NCBI GenBank assembly: GCA_014380705.1
Contig: JACMJI010000296.1
Span: forward strand, 1-17,719
Reading direction: 5' to 3'
Origin: Gorillibacterium sp.
Lineage (GTDB): Bacteria; Bacillota; Bacilli; Paenibacillales; NBRC-103111
DNA: 17,719 nucleotides
Shown: piece after piece, positions 6,159 through 15,800 of the stretch
Layout of the letters: the number at the start of each line of letters is the position of its first letter
Numbering within the stretch: position 1 is the stretch's first letter
Notes under the pieces: model-generated
Told to the model about the DNA's origin: nothing
The model's database searches: none
What the model saw: the letters and a program-made list of their open reading frames with translations, nothing else
Position numbers and translations under genes: made by a program

Positions 6159-7151
6159 ATGCGGATCGCAATTGATGCAATGGGTGGCGACAATGCACCT
6201 GAGGCTGTGGTTGAAGGTGCAATTATGGCGGCTAGAGCTTGGCCGGATACAGAAATTATTCTTGTTGGCAAGGTTTCCCGAATTGAAGCTCTGCTTCGTG
6301 ATAAGCCCAGCAACCTGACGCTTGTTGGAGCGGAGGATGTTATCGCATCCAATGATGAGCCTGTGAAGGCTGTTCGCAACAAGAAGGATTCTTCCATGGT
6401 CGTTGCAGCAAGGCTTGTACGCGAGCAGAAGGCAGATGCCTTTATCTCGGCAGGGAATACGGGGGCACTGCTGGCAGCAGGGCTGTTAATCGTCGGTCGC
6501 GTACCTGGGATTGACCGTCCGGCACTTGCTCCGATGATTCCAACGATAGACGGCGTAGGGACCCTAGCGCTTGATATCGGAGCGAATATGGATGTCAAAC
6601 CGGAGAATCTGCTGCAATTTGCTTTGATGGGAAGTATTTTTCGCACAAAGGTAGATGGAATTGCATCCCCACGTGTTGGCCTTCTTAACGTCGGTGCGGA
6701 AGAATCCAAGGGTAATGAGTTGACTAAAGCTGCCTATCCACTCTTAAAACAAGCTCCGATTCACTTTATTGGCAACGTTGAAGCACGAGATGTGTTGGCT
6801 GGCGAATGTGATGTGCTTGTATGTGATGGGTTTGCCGGGAATATTCTGCTCAAGTCGCTCGAAGGCACGGCAGGGACGATATTTAAAATGCTGAAGCAGC
6901 AGTTTACTAAATCGACGATGAATAAGCTTGCCGCTGCGGTACTTGCGCCAGGGCTGAGGGAATTTAAGAAAAAGCTTGATTATACCGAACACGGCGGGGC
7001 TCCTATGCTTGGTCTTAACGGATTGGTATTGAAAAGTCATGGTTCCTCAAATGCAATTGCAATCATGAACGCGGTTCGCCAAGCTAGAACTGCCTTATCC
7101 AATAATCTAGTGGAAGCCATATCCGCCGAAATCGGCAAGGAAAGAGAGTGA
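6159..7151 (+). CDS. plsX: Phosphate acyltransferase PlsX
   Basis: PlsX converts acyl-ACP and phosphate to acyl-phosphate, the acyl donor that PlsY uses for glycerol-3-phosphate; it is a peripheral membrane enzyme joining fatty-acid and phospholipid synthesis. The 330-residue protein has the expected motifs: AMGGDNAP (7-14), SAGNTGALLA (97-106), LNVGAEESKG (176-185), DGFAGN (223-228), GGAPMLGLNG (279-288) and SHGSS (293-297). The ATG at 6159 is chosen over a TTG seven codons upstream because GAGGAG lies 8 nt before it and the family begins with this MRIAIDAMGGD sequence. It starts 13 nt after the fapR stop and its end abuts or overlaps fabH, so it is tightly cotranscribed. Confidence 0.97.
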   Translation: MRIAIDAMGGDNAPEAVVEGAIMAARAWPDTEIILVGKVSRIEALLRDKPSNLTLVGAEDVIASNDEPVKAVRNKKDSSMVVAARLVREQKADAFISAGNTGALLAAGLLIVGRVPGIDRPALAPMIPTIDGVGTLALDIGANMDVKPENLLQFALMGSIFRTKVDGIASPRVGLLNVGAEESKGNELTKAAYPLLKQAPIHFIGNVEARDVLAGECDVLVCDGFAGNILLKSLEGTAGTIFKMLKQQFTKSTMNKLAAAVLAPGLREFKKKLDYTEHGGAPMLGLNGLVLKSHGSSNAIAIMNAVRQARTALSNNLVEAISAEIGKERE

Positions 7152-7156
7152 AGACG

Positions 7157-8143
7157 ATGAACCTGATACCCGTTGGCGTGCTCGGAACAGGAAAGTACTT
7201 ACCTGATCGGGTACTAACTAACTTAGATTTGGAGAAGATTGTAGATACGAATGACGAATGGATTCGGACTCGTACCGGCATCCGTGAACGACGTATTGCT
7301 TCTACAGAACAGGCTGCATCGGATCTGGCCTTCCCAGCAGCCGAGCAAGCGATTAAGAATGCGGGGATTACGGCAGCGGATATAGAGCTAATTATCGTTG
7401 CTACGGTTACGCCAGACATGGCTTTTCCTTCAACTGCCTGTATTCTCCAAGAGAAGTTAGGTGCCAAGAAAGCCGCAGCCTATGATTTATCGGCAGCCTG
7501 TGCAGGGTTTATCTATAGCTTGGCAAATGCAGCTAATTTCATTGCTATGGGAACTTATAAATATGCGCTGATTGTTGGCGTTGAAGTATTGTCCAAAATT
7601 ACGGATTATACGGATCGTAATACTTGCATCCTTTTTGGGGATGGAGCGGGAGCTGTCGTTATTGGTGCCGTACCGGAAGGAAGAGGATTTAAGTCTTTTG
7701 AAATAGGTGCGGATGGTACAGGAGGCGAGTTGCTCAAAATCCATGCAGGTGGTTCACGCTGCCCATCAAGTGCAGAAACGATTGAACAAAAGCAACACTT
7801 CTTATACATGGCAGGAGCAGAGGTATTTAAATTTGCTGTTCGTGTCATGGGAAGTGCAGCCGAAGAGGCACTGCGTAAAGCGGGTCTTGGTAAAGAGGAT
7901 ATCGATCTGCTCATTCCACATCAAGCGAATATGCGCATCATTAATTCAGCTTTGCACAAATTGAGCTTGCCTGAGGACAAATGCATGATCAATCTCGATC
8001 GATATGGAAATGTTGGCGCAGCCTCGATTCCAATGGCTCTTGCCGAAGCGGCTGAGACGGGTCGACTGGCTGCTGGAGACAAGATTGTTATGGTCGGGTT
8101 TGGCGCAGGACTCACTTGGGGAGCAAGTGTACTCGTCTGGTAA
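7157..8143 (+). CDS. fabH: Beta-ketoacyl-ACP synthase III (FabH)
   Basis: FabH condenses an acyl-CoA primer with malonyl-ACP to start fatty-acid synthesis; in Bacilli it usually prefers branched primers, which the sequence alone cannot confirm. In the 328-residue reading the catalytic triad is Cys115 (DLSAACAGF), His255 (LLIPHQAN) and Asn285 (DRYGNVG). Other family motifs are DEWIRTRTGI (33-42), LFGDGAGA (159-166), GADGTGG (184-190) and the C-terminal GFGAGLTWG. The start is uncertain: ATG at 7157 has GAGAGTGA upstream, while a GTG at 7148, three codons earlier, overlaps the plsX stop and has AAGGA 6 nt upstream. I prefer the ATG because homologues begin close to the VGVLGTG strand. It lies in the operon between plsX and fabD. 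Confidence 0.95.
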   Translation: MNLIPVGVLGTGKYLPDRVLTNLDLEKIVDTNDEWIRTRTGIRERRIASTEQAASDLAFPAAEQAIKNAGITAADIELIIVATVTPDMAFPSTACILQEKLGAKKAAAYDLSAACAGFIYSLANAANFIAMGTYKYALIVGVEVLSKITDYTDRNTCILFGDGAGAVVIGAVPEGRGFKSFEIGADGTGGELLKIHAGGSRCPSSAETIEQKQHFLYMAGAEVFKFAVRVMGSAAEEALRKAGLGKEDIDLLIPHQANMRIINSALHKLSLPEDKCMINLDRYGNVGAASIPMALAEAAETGRLAAGDKIVMVGFGAGLTWGASVLVW

Positions 8144-8178
8144 GCTTTCGGATGGGCATTTCAAGGGAGGGGATTAAC

Positions 8179-9102
8179 TTGAGTAAACAAGCATTTGTTT
8201 TTCCCGGGCAAGGCGCGCAAGCTGTAGGTATGGGACGCGACGCATTTGATCATTCCCCGGAAGCGCGAGAAATTTTTATTCGAGCGGATGAAGCGCTTGG
8301 CTTCAAGCTCACAGATATTATTTTTTCTGGACCCGAAGCTGAGCTTAAGAAAACCTATAACACCCAGCCTGCACTTTTAACAACAAGCCTCGCTCTTCTT
8401 GCAGCCCTCCGCCTTAAAGGCATCAAGGCAGACTTTGTAGCGGGTCATAGCCTAGGGGAATATACCGCTCTTGTCGCAGCGGGTGTCCTCTCTTTTGAGG
8501 ATGCTGTGCGAACGGTTCGTATTCGTGGAGAATTGATGGAAGCAGCGGTGCCAGCAGGTCTTGGGGCGATGGCGGCTGTTCTTGGTGCCGAACGGGAAGC
8601 GTTATCCGCCTTTTGCGAAACACTGTCTGTCGAAGTAGGAGCAGTGGAGCTTGCTAACGTTAATTGTCCGGGTCAGATTGTCATTTCTGGCACTCGGGAA
8701 GGCATTCAAGCTGCCCAAGAACGAAGTCGTGAATGCGGAGCTAAGCGAATGATCCCGCTTGATGTAAGTGGTCCGTTTCATTCTTCACTCATGCGGCCAG
8801 CCGCAGAAAAGCTTGCAACGATATTAGCTGAATTAAAGCTTCAACCAGCTAGTATACCCGTAATTGCTAATGTAACGGCGGAGCAGGTCATCAATCCCGA
8901 ACAAATCCGTGAACTTTTGGTTCAGCAGGTGTATTCCCCCGTGCTTTGGGAGGACACCATCCGCCAATTGATCGCGGAAGGCGTAGATACCTTCATTGAG
9001 ATTGGTCCTGGAGCTGTTCTTGCCGGTCTGATTAAGAAGATTGATAAAACGGTAACTGTTAAATCGGTTAATAGCATGCAGGCGGTAGAATGCTTTGAAT
9101 AA
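8179..9102 (+). CDS. fabD: Malonyl-CoA:ACP transacylase (FabD)
   Basis: FabD moves malonyl from CoA to the AcpP phosphopantetheine, supplying the elongation substrate. In the 307-residue product the catalytic residues are Gln11 (FPGQGAQ), Ser91 in [10 protein letters not shown], Arg116 and His201 (GPFHSSLM), in the same spacing as the E. coli enzyme. I start it at a TTG (8179-8181), 8 nt after a strong AGGGAGG, giving [12 protein letters not shown]; the frame is open a further 21 codons into the end of fabH but has no suitable ribosome binding site there. The gap to fabH is 35 nt and to fabG 31 nt. No key residue is missing. Confidence 0.96.
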   Translation: MSKQAFVFPGQGAQAVGMGRDAFDHSPEAREIFIRADEALGFKLTDIIFSGPEAELKKTYNTQPALLTTSLALLAALRLKGIKADFVAGHSLGEYTALVAAGVLSFEDAVRTVRIRGELMEAAVPAGLGAMAAVLGAEREALSAFCETLSVEVGAVELANVNCPGQIVISGTREGIQAAQERSRECGAKRMIPLDVSGPFHSSLMRPAAEKLATILAELKLQPASIPVIANVTAEQVINPEQIRELLVQQVYSPVLWEDTIRQLIAEGVDTFIEIGPGAVLAGLIKKIDKTVTVKSVNSMQAVECFE

Positions 9103-9133
9103 TTGCGAATACGTTATTAAGGAGGAATGCGGA

Positions 9134-9874
9134 ATGCTCTTAGGCAAAACTGCAATAGTCACCGGTGCGTCCCGGGGAATAGGTCGTGCGATTGCTGTTA
9201 CTCTTGCGGAAGCAGGGGCAGATGTCGTCGTTAACTACTCCGGTAGTGAAGAAGCAGCACTAGAGACAGTGAAGCTTATCGAAGCCTTTGGGCGACGCGC
9301 CCTTGCTGTCCGGGCGAATGTGTCTGATTCTGCTCAAGTAGAGGATATGATAAAGCAGACCATTACTGCTTTTGGACAAATCGATATTCTTGTGAACAAT
9401 GCAGGCATTACCCGTGATAATCTGCTCATGCGGATGAAGGAGGAGGAATTTGACGATGTGATTGCTGTCAACCTCAAAGGGGTTTTTAACTGTATGAAAG
9501 CAGTTACCCGCACGATGATGAAGCAGCGTTCAGGTCGTATTGTCAATATTTCCTCGGTAGTGGGAACGCTAGGTAATCCTGGGCAAGCTAATTATGTAGC
9601 CTCCAAGGCAGGAGTCATCGGTCTGACCAAATCCGCAGCGAGGGAACTAGCGAGCCGCAATATTACGGTGAATGCAGTAGCCCCGGGTTTTATTGTTACG
9701 GACATGACCGAAAAACTCCCTGAGGATGCTAAAGTCCAGTTGACAGAACGAATTCCACTAGCTAAACTTGGTCAGCCGGAAGATGTCGCTAAGGTCGTAA
9801 GGTTTCTCGTCTCAGACGATGCAACTTATATAACTGGGCAAACGATTCATGTTGACGGTGGAATGTACATGTAG
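9134..9874 (+). CDS. fabG: 3-oxoacyl-ACP reductase (FabG)
   Basis: FabG is the NADPH-dependent reductase of the elongation cycle. The 246-residue short-chain dehydrogenase has the nucleotide-binding TGASRGIG (10-17), the NNAG motif (88-91), and the catalytic set Asn113, Ser141, Tyr154 and Lys158 (YVASK at 154-158). It ends in the usual DGGMYM. The ATG at 9134 is picked because AAGGAGG lies 8 nt upstream; a TTG 13 codons earlier overlaps the end of fabD and lacks support. Its place between fabD and acpP matches fatty-acid operons in many bacteria and favours FabG over other short-chain dehydrogenases. Confidence 0.96.
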   Translation: MLLGKTAIVTGASRGIGRAIAVTLAEAGADVVVNYSGSEEAALETVKLIEAFGRRALAVRANVSDSAQVEDMIKQTITAFGQIDILVNNAGITRDNLLMRMKEEEFDDVIAVNLKGVFNCMKAVTRTMMKQRSGRIVNISSVVGTLGNPGQANYVASKAGVIGLTKSAARELASRNITVNAVAPGFIVTDMTEKLPEDAKVQLTERIPLAKLGQPEDVAKVVRFLVSDDATYITGQTIHVDGGMYM

Positions 9875-9911
9875 GATTTTGAATCCTATGGTAATTTGTT
9901 TGTAATTTTCG

Positions 9912-9917
9912 TATAAT
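9912..9917 (+). promoter_or_regulatory. Possible internal -10 element upstream of acpP
   Basis: A perfect TATAAT lies 21 nt before the acpP start in the 64-bp fabG-acpP gap, just before a very strong ribosome binding site (AAGGAGGAGGTGA). No convincing -35 is present at 16-18 nt spacing and the predicted start would fall close to the ribosome binding site, so an internal acpP promoter is only a possibility. Confidence 0.3.
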
Positions 9918-9938
9918 ACCAAGGAGGAGGTGAAACGG

Positions 9939-10172
9939 ATGTCCGACGTTGTTGAACGCGTGAAGCGCATCGTTATCGACCGCCTCGGGGTGGAAGAAAC
10001 AGAAGTTACCTTAGAAGCTTCTTTTAAAGAAGACCTGGGTGCTGATTCCCTTGACGTGGTTGAATTAGTTATGGAGCTTGAAGATGAATTCGATATGGAA
10101 ATTTCCGATGAGGATGCTGAGACGATTACCACTGTGGGAGAAGTAGTTAAATACATACAATCTCATACGTAA
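9939..10172 (+). CDS. acpP: Acyl carrier protein
   Basis: A 77-residue, strongly acidic carrier protein. It holds growing acyl chains on a 4'-phosphopantetheine attached to Ser37 in the [18 protein letters not shown] motif (34-51). The four-helix layout and length are typical for AcpP of fatty-acid synthesis. The ATG at 9939 sits behind AAGGAGGAGGTGA, the strongest ribosome binding site in the operon, which fits the high demand for this protein. A GTG three codons upstream is inside that site and is unlikely. A perfect 10-bp hairpin follows the gene and may lower read-through to fabF, so acpP may be expressed above its downstream neighbours. Confidence 0.98.
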   Translation: MSDVVERVKRIVIDRLGVEETEVTLEASFKEDLGADSLDVVELVMELEDEFDMEISDEDAETITTVGEVVKYIQSHT

Positions 10173-10182
10173 TGTATCCACA

Positions 10183-10209
10183 AAGTCCCGTTGTAAGCTA
10201 ACGGGACTT
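10183..10209 (+). terminator. Hairpin between acpP and fabF, possible partial terminator
   Basis: AAGTCCCGTT (10183-10192) and AACGGGACTT (10200-10209) form a perfect 10-bp stem with a 7-nt loop, 11 nt after the acpP stop. What follows (cttctccatattctttttat) is pyrimidine-rich but has no uninterrupted T run next to the stem. It may therefore leak, attenuating fabF-rnc expression, or protect the 3' end of a shorter acpP transcript. Confidence 0.6.
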
Positions 10210-10256
10210 CTTCTCCATATTCTTTTTATAATGCCGGACAAAAGAGGTGTGTATTC

Positions 10257-11501
10257 ATGGTAAGACGTGTCGTTATTACGGGAATGGCGGTTTGTACCTC
10301 ACTCGGACAAGATCTAGATACGTTCTGGAGCAACTTGCAAGCAGGTCGTTCTGGGGTATCGTTGATTGACAACTTAGACGTAAGTGAGTACCCAACCAAA
10401 ATTGCCGCTTCCATAAAAGATTTTGATCCAGACAGCCTATTCGGTAAAAAGGAAGCACGCCGTATGGACCGCTTCGTCCAATTTGCAGCTTCTGCTAGCC
10501 TTAATGCGATTAAAGATGCGGATCTTAAGGTAGGAGAGAATGTAGACCCCGAGCAGATCGGCGTTTACATTGGTTCTGGTATTGGTGGGTTATCGACCTT
10601 TGAGGAGCAGCACAGGCTTCTACTTGAGAAAGGACCCAAACGAGTAAGTCCATTCTTCATCCCAATGATGATCGCCAATATGGGCTCCGGGCAGGTCTCG
10701 ATTATGACGGGTGCCAAGGGTCCGAATAGCACCGCAGTAACGGCTTGTGCAACGGGGACGCACTCCATAGGAGACTCGTTTCGATTGATCGAGCGCGGTG
10801 AAGCGGATGTGATGATTTGCGGAGGTGCGGAGGCTTCGATCACACCGATGGGGTTATCAGGCTTTTGTGCCATGCGTGCGATGTCTACCCGCAACGATGA
10901 CCCCGCGAAAGCAAGCCGGCCGTTCGACACAGATCGGGATGGGTTCGTCATGGGCGAAGGCGCAGGTGTCCTTATTCTTGAATCGCTAGAGCATGCGATT
11001 AATCGTGGTGCTAAGATCTATGCCGAGTTGGCAGGTTACGGAATGAGCGCTGATGCTCACCATATGGCAGAACCTTCACCAGGTGGCGAAGGGGCCTCAC
11101 GCTCAATGAAGCGTGCACTAAAAAGTGGCGGTCTGACACCTGAGGACGTTGATTATATTAATGCTCATGGAACATCAACGGGTCATGGCGACAAGGGTGA
11201 AACAGATGCGATTAAGCTAGCGTTCGGTGATGCTGCCTATAAGGTAGCCATCAGCTCGACGAAATCCATGACCGGACATTTACTTGGTGCTGCTGGTGGT
11301 ATTGAAGCTGTCATCTGTGCATTAGTCCTTCGTGATGGCGTTATTCCACCGACGATTAATCTGGATAACCCAGACCCTGAATGTGATTTGGATTATGTTC
11401 CTGGACAAGCTCGCAAGGCTGATGTCAGAGTAGCTATGTCCAATTCCTTTGGCTTTGGTGGTCACAATGCGACTATTATTATGAAAAAATACGAGGCATA
11501 A
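10257..11501 (+). CDS. fabF: Beta-ketoacyl-ACP synthase II (FabF)
   Basis: FabF condenses acyl-ACP with malonyl-ACP in chain elongation. The 414-residue thiolase-fold protein has the Cys-His-His triad: Cys164 (VTACATGTHS), His304 (NAHGTST) and His341 (SMTGHLLGAAGG), with Lys336 nearby. The gatekeeper loop SFGFGGHN is at 397-404. The decarboxylating His-His arrangement separates it from FabH. The loop after AHGTST reads GHGDKGET, a slightly unusual variant. The ATG has AGAGGTG 7-8 nt upstream. It is separated from acpP by 84 nt containing a hairpin, and from rnc by only 3 nt. In B. subtilis fabF is paired with fabHA elsewhere, so having it here puts it in the FapR-led operon. Confidence 0.97.
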   Translation: MVRRVVITGMAVCTSLGQDLDTFWSNLQAGRSGVSLIDNLDVSEYPTKIAASIKDFDPDSLFGKKEARRMDRFVQFAASASLNAIKDADLKVGENVDPEQIGVYIGSGIGGLSTFEEQHRLLLEKGPKRVSPFFIPMMIANMGSGQVSIMTGAKGPNSTAVTACATGTHSIGDSFRLIERGEADVMICGGAEASITPMGLSGFCAMRAMSTRNDDPAKASRPFDTDRDGFVMGEGAGVLILESLEHAINRGAKIYAELAGYGMSADAHHMAEPSPGGEGASRSMKRALKSGGLTPEDVDYINAHGTSTGHGDKGETDAIKLAFGDAAYKVAISSTKSMTGHLLGAAGGIEAVICALVLRDGVIPPTINLDNPDPECDLDYVPGQARKADVRVAMSNSFGFGGHNATIIMKKYEA

Positions 11502-11504
11502 GCC

Positions 11505-12203
11505 ATGAACCGTGATTTAAAACAGCTTCAAGAGAAGCTAGGTACCCCTTTTCGTGATCCGGCTATTCTACGCCAGGCTTTTACACATTCTTCCTATGTG
11601 AACGAGAATCGTTCAGCCGGTACACGGGATAATGAGCGTCTTGAATTTCTCGGAGATGCCGTGCTAGAACTTACCGTATCCGAATATCTGTTCGACTCCT
11701 ATCCTAATCGCACAGAAGGCGAACTGACCAAGCTGCGTGCCTCCATCGTATGTGAGCCCTCACTTGTTGTGTTTGCTGAGCACTTAGGCTTTGGGCAATT
11801 CGTACTTCTTGGCAAAGGGGAGGAGTTAACGGGTGGCCGTTCAAGACCCGCCCTTCTCGCCGATGTGTTCGAATCGTTTATTGGAGCGTTGTACCTGGAT
11901 CAAGGACTTGAAGCTGTTCGGGATTTTCTGAAAAGTTGCATGTTCCCCCAAATAACAGGCGACGGAAAACCCCAAATTATCGATTATAAAACGCGGCTGC
12001 AGGAGCATGTGCAACAGCATGGCTTAGGTATACTCGAGTATCGCATTGCCGACGAACGGGGTCCAGCACACGAAAAGGAATTTGTATCCGATGTATATAT
12101 GGATGGGGTTCTTCTAGGTACAGGCTCCGGTCGCTCCAAGAAGGAAGCAGAGCAGCATGCCGCTGCTGGAGCGCTCGCCCGGTTAAATGTAGAGAGCGAT
12201 TAA
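11505..12203 (+). CDS. rnc: Ribonuclease III
   Basis: RNase III cleaves double-stranded RNA and matures rRNA precursors, small cytoplasmic RNA and other transcripts. The 232-residue protein has the catalytic domain at about 1-150 with the signature [14 protein letters not shown] (43-56); Glu47, Asp51, Asp120 and Glu123 are the expected metal ligands. The double-stranded RNA-binding domain is at about 158-227 ([12 protein letters not shown] at the start, [18 protein letters not shown] near the end). The ATG lies 3 nt after the fabF stop, with its ribosome binding site GAGG inside the fabF tail, so translation is probably coupled. It is the last gene before a strong terminator. Confidence 0.97.
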   Translation: MNRDLKQLQEKLGTPFRDPAILRQAFTHSSYVNENRSAGTRDNERLEFLGDAVLELTVSEYLFDSYPNRTEGELTKLRASIVCEPSLVVFAEHLGFGQFVLLGKGEELTGGRSRPALLADVFESFIGALYLDQGLEAVRDFLKSCMFPQITGDGKPQIIDYKTRLQEHVQQHGLGILEYRIADERGPAHEKEFVSDVYMDGVLLGTGSGRSKKEAEQHAAAGALARLNVESD

Positions 12204-12221
12204 TTATTCATTTAACTTAGG

Positions 12222-12266
12222 AAACACCGTGTTCAGCTCCCTCAGGGGAATGGATACGGTGTTTTT
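12222..12266 (+). terminator. Intrinsic terminator after rnc
   Basis: AAACACCGT (12222-12230) pairs perfectly with ACGGTGTTT (12256-12264). The 25-nt interior adds a second short stem (TCCC/GGGG around tca). The right arm runs into a T tract. It lies 18 nt after the rnc stop and closes the fapR-to-rnc operon. Confidence 0.88.
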
Positions 12267-12833
12267 ATATCTATAATAATGAATGTATAACTATTAGATC
12301 AGTAGCGTTGCCTAACGTTGACACAGATGTTGGCTCCATTCCGATAAAATTAGAACGGAGTCCCAATTGTTGCTTTAGTGGCAGTGTGGATAAGTAGAAA
12401 TTTCCCGTTAAAATGATTGGAAAACGCCATAAAACTATAAATAAATGGATTAATCCCCCCCTTTCAGATGATTTCGTCCCATTTAAATGAATAAATCAAA
12501 AATAACTGGATTAATCCATTTATTATGTTTCCGGACGTTATCTTGGTTCAAAATAACATGCATTTTCCACTTATTTCAATCCTAACACGATCAGAACCAA
12601 GTTGGATTATCTCGGGATTTTTAATAATTTCTTATCTATCTAGGATAAACGCCTCTAGGCTTTATTCAACTCCTTGCGTAATATGAACGGAGTAATGAAA
12701 ATAAATACTGTATTTGACTTGGGGAATGAGCGGATGCACCACCTGTACCCTGAATCCTAGTGCTGAGCAGTATCTTAGACACTTAACCTCTATCTTTTTC
12801 AACTTTTATCTAGGGGTAGTTGCGCGGTTATGG
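12267..12833. other. Long non-coding gap between rnc and smc
   Basis: More than 560 bp here carry no credible coding frame. The gap is AT-rich and contains an exact 17-bp inverted repeat (12440-12456 and 12508-12524) and a small bulged hairpin at 12646-12664 (TAAACGCC, tcta, GGCTTTA). A TTGACA at 12318-12323 has no good -10 at normal spacing. I recognise no known RNA family, but a small RNA or regulatory region cannot be excluded. Confidence 0.7.
12440..12524. repeat. Exact 17-bp inverted repeat with palindromic cores
   Basis: AATAAATGGATTAATCC (12440-12456) is the exact reverse complement of the sequence at 12508-12524, with 51 bp between. Each arm contains GGATTAATCC, itself a 10-bp perfect palindrome, so the region offers both a long-range stem and two identical short dyads. 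The spacer is AT-rich and non-coding. Confidence 0.93.
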
Positions 12834-12839
12834 TACAAT
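12831..12839 (+). promoter_or_regulatory. Candidate extended -10 promoter for smc
   Basis: TGGTACAAT fits an extended -10 (TGn followed by TACAAT). A start near 12846 would give a leader of about 25 nt carrying the AGAGGTGA ribosome binding site of smc. No strong -35 is seen. Position, together with the terminator after rnc, supports independent transcription of smc. Confidence 0.5.
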
Positions 12840-12870
12840 TAACGTTGTAATTTTGGCCAGAGGTGAGATC

Positions 12871-15800
12871 ATGTTTCTTAAACGCTTGGAGCTCGCGGGC
12901 TTCAAATCTTTTGCTGACAAAACAGAATTAGAGTTCGTTCAAGGGATTACAGCAGTTGTAGGCCCCAACGGCAGCGGCAAAAGCAATATATCGGATGGTA
13001 TCCGCTGGGTTCTGGGTGAACAAAGCGCCCGCTCTCTACGCGGAGGTAAGATGGAGGATATTATCTTTGCCGGAAGCGATACCCGTAAAGCAGTTAACTT
13101 TGGGGAAGTATCGTTAACACTGGATAATTCTGATCAAGCCCTTCCTCTCGGTTTTAATGAAGTGACGGTTACGAGACGGGTTCACCGGAGCGGGGATAGT
13201 GAATATTTAATTAATAAGCAAGCTTGCCGCCTGAAGGATATCACAGAGTTGTTTATGGACACCGGGATTGGCAAGGAGGCTTATTCAATCATTGGCCAAG
13301 GCCGGATTGAAGAGATTTTAAGTACGAAATCAGAGGATCGTCGGGGGATTTTTGAAGAAGCCTCGGGAATTGTCAAATACAAATCACGTAAGAAAGAAGC
13401 GGAGAAGCGGCTTGCCGAGACAGAGCAGAATCTGTTGCGGATCCACGACCTTGTGTCAGAGCTTGAGGTCCAGATCGAACCGCTTCGTGAGCAGTCTGGT
13501 ATAGCAATCCGCTATAAGGAACTGAAGGAAGAGCTTAAGGTAAGCGAGATCTCCATGTACGTCCATCAGATTGAACAGCTTCATTTGCAGTGGACACAGG
13601 CAGGTGAGCGACTCGCTCATTTAAAGAGTCAACAGCTCTCGCTGTCTGCTGAGGTTGGGCGCCATGACGCACTCCTAGAGAAACATCGCTGGGAGACCCA
13701 TAGACTGGATGAGGAACTGGAACGTTTACATACCTTGCTGCTAACCGTAAGTGAAGACACCGAGAAGTGCGAGGGACATGGCGAGGTTCTGAAGGAAAGA
13801 CGTCGCCATCTAGCAGCAAATCACGAGCAGCATGTGCTGGCGATTGGTACGCAGGAGGAACGTCTTGCTAGCCAAGCGAGCGAAATGGCGGCTCATCAGG
13901 ACAAGCTTAGCGTGTTGTCCCAGCAACTTAAAGGTTTTGAGACGGCTGTTAAGGTCGAAGAAGAGAGCCTCTTAGGTGTCGCAGGCGGTTTGAGCGGTGA
14001 CAAGGAAGAGAAGCTGAAGGGCGATCTTCTTGCTGCCATGAATGATATGGCTCATGCTCGAGGTGAAATTCGAAGTGTCGAGCAGCAGACGGAAGGCTTG
14101 CGGCGCCGCAATGAACGCCTTACGGAGGAAAGTGCTAAGTGGTTGGAGCAGCGTGAAGCTCTGGAAGCAAGACGTGCGGAGCTAACGATTCGGCGTGATG
14201 AAGCTGCTGAAGCGGTGGAGCGTATTCGTACCGAATACATCCAGCTATCCGCAAGTATACAGAGCAAGCAGGCGTTACAGGAGGAAGCAAGCGCTGCACT
14301 GCGAAAGTGGGAGCAGCGCCTGGAATCCCTAATCTCGCGGCGAGATACGATGCGGGAGATGCACAATGATTACGATGGCTTCCAGCATGGGGTCAAGGAA
14401 GTTCTTAAGGCCAAGGATCGTCCAGGTGGCCTAAAGGGTATCCATGGTGCAGTAGCTGAGATTGTCAAGGTTCCCGCTGATGTCGAGCTAGCGATGGAGA
14501 CGGCTCTAGGAGCGGCGCTTCAGAACATTGTGGTAGATAGTGAAGGAGACGGTCGGGCCGCGATTGCTTTTTTGAAGCAACGGCAGCTAGGTCGGGCTAC
14601 TTTCCTGCCTCTAGATGTTATTCGTGGACGGTGGGTCGGTGACGTCGAGCTGCGAAGTGTAAAAGATTACGAAGGCTTCGTTGGCGTGGCAGCCGATCTG
14701 GTCAGCTATGATGATTTGTACAAGCAGGTCGTCTATAGCCTTCTCGGGCATGTCATCATCGCCCGTACATTGGAGGATGCCAATTACATCGCAGCTAGAT
14801 GTCAATATCGGTACCGTATCGTCACTTTGGATGGGGATGTCGTCAATCCTGGCGGTTCCATGACAGGTGGCAGTCAGCATAAGAAAACGGCTAGCTTGCT
14901 TGGCCGTCAACGGCAGATTGATGAACTGGAAGAAGAAGTTACTTCTACCCAGCGACAAATAACAGACCTTCGGGCCCGGACTCGCAAGCTTAAGGAAGAG
15001 TTGTCTGCAGCTAGTGTGCGGATCGAGCAGCTGCGTGGCGAAGGAGAAAGCAAGCGGATTGAGCTTGAGCAGAATACTGCTGAACTGAATCCACTGGAGA
15101 AGGAAGCGCGGAGTGCGGAGGATACACTGTCTGTCCAATTGATGGACAAACAGGACGTGGAGCAGGAGCTCGCCGACTTGGAAGCACGCAAATTAGCTGC
15201 GGAGCAATTAATCATTCAGTTAACGGACAGCGAAGCGTTACTAAAGCAAGCCATCCGCGAAGCAGAACTGGCTCGAAAGGCTGGAGAATCCGCGAAGGAA
15301 GAACTGCAAGGCCAGCTTACCGATCTCAAAATAAAGGTGGCTTCCGCCGCACAGGAGAAACAATCATTAACCGACCAGCTTCGCCGATTCCAAGCAGAAT
15401 ATACCGCACGGCAGACGGAGCTTGACCACAATCGCAGGCTGTTGGTCCAGCTTGAGCAAGAGAGAGCCTTAAACGATCAGGAGACGCTGCTGCAAACCGA
15501 GCAGTTAAACAGCTTGCGAATCAAAAAGCAGAAATATACCGAACAAACGGAGTTTAAACGTTCGGAGCGGGTTCGTTGGTTAGCTGATCTTGAGGCCAAA
15601 GAAAACGAAACACGTGAGCAGCGGAACAGCTTAAAGCAGGTGGAAGAGGAGCTTCACAAGACAGAGGTTCAAGCAACCCGGCTTGATGTGGAGTTAGATA
15701 ATCTGCTCAAGAAGCTTTCTGAAGAATATGAACTAAGCTTTGAGCTTGCTAAATCACGCTATCCTATTCCCGAAGATGTACCGGGGACGCAGCTAAAGGT

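Noticed and set aside
6089..6709. Long antisense frame opposite plsX, and similar antisense frames opposite fabF and smc
   Set aside because: They have low-complexity composition and no ribosome binding sites, and they mirror strongly conserved genes on the other strand.
12318..12350. Promoter for a small RNA in the rnc-smc gap
   Set aside because: TTGACA is perfect but no -10 is found at 16-18 nt; the nearest TAAAAT is 21 nt away.
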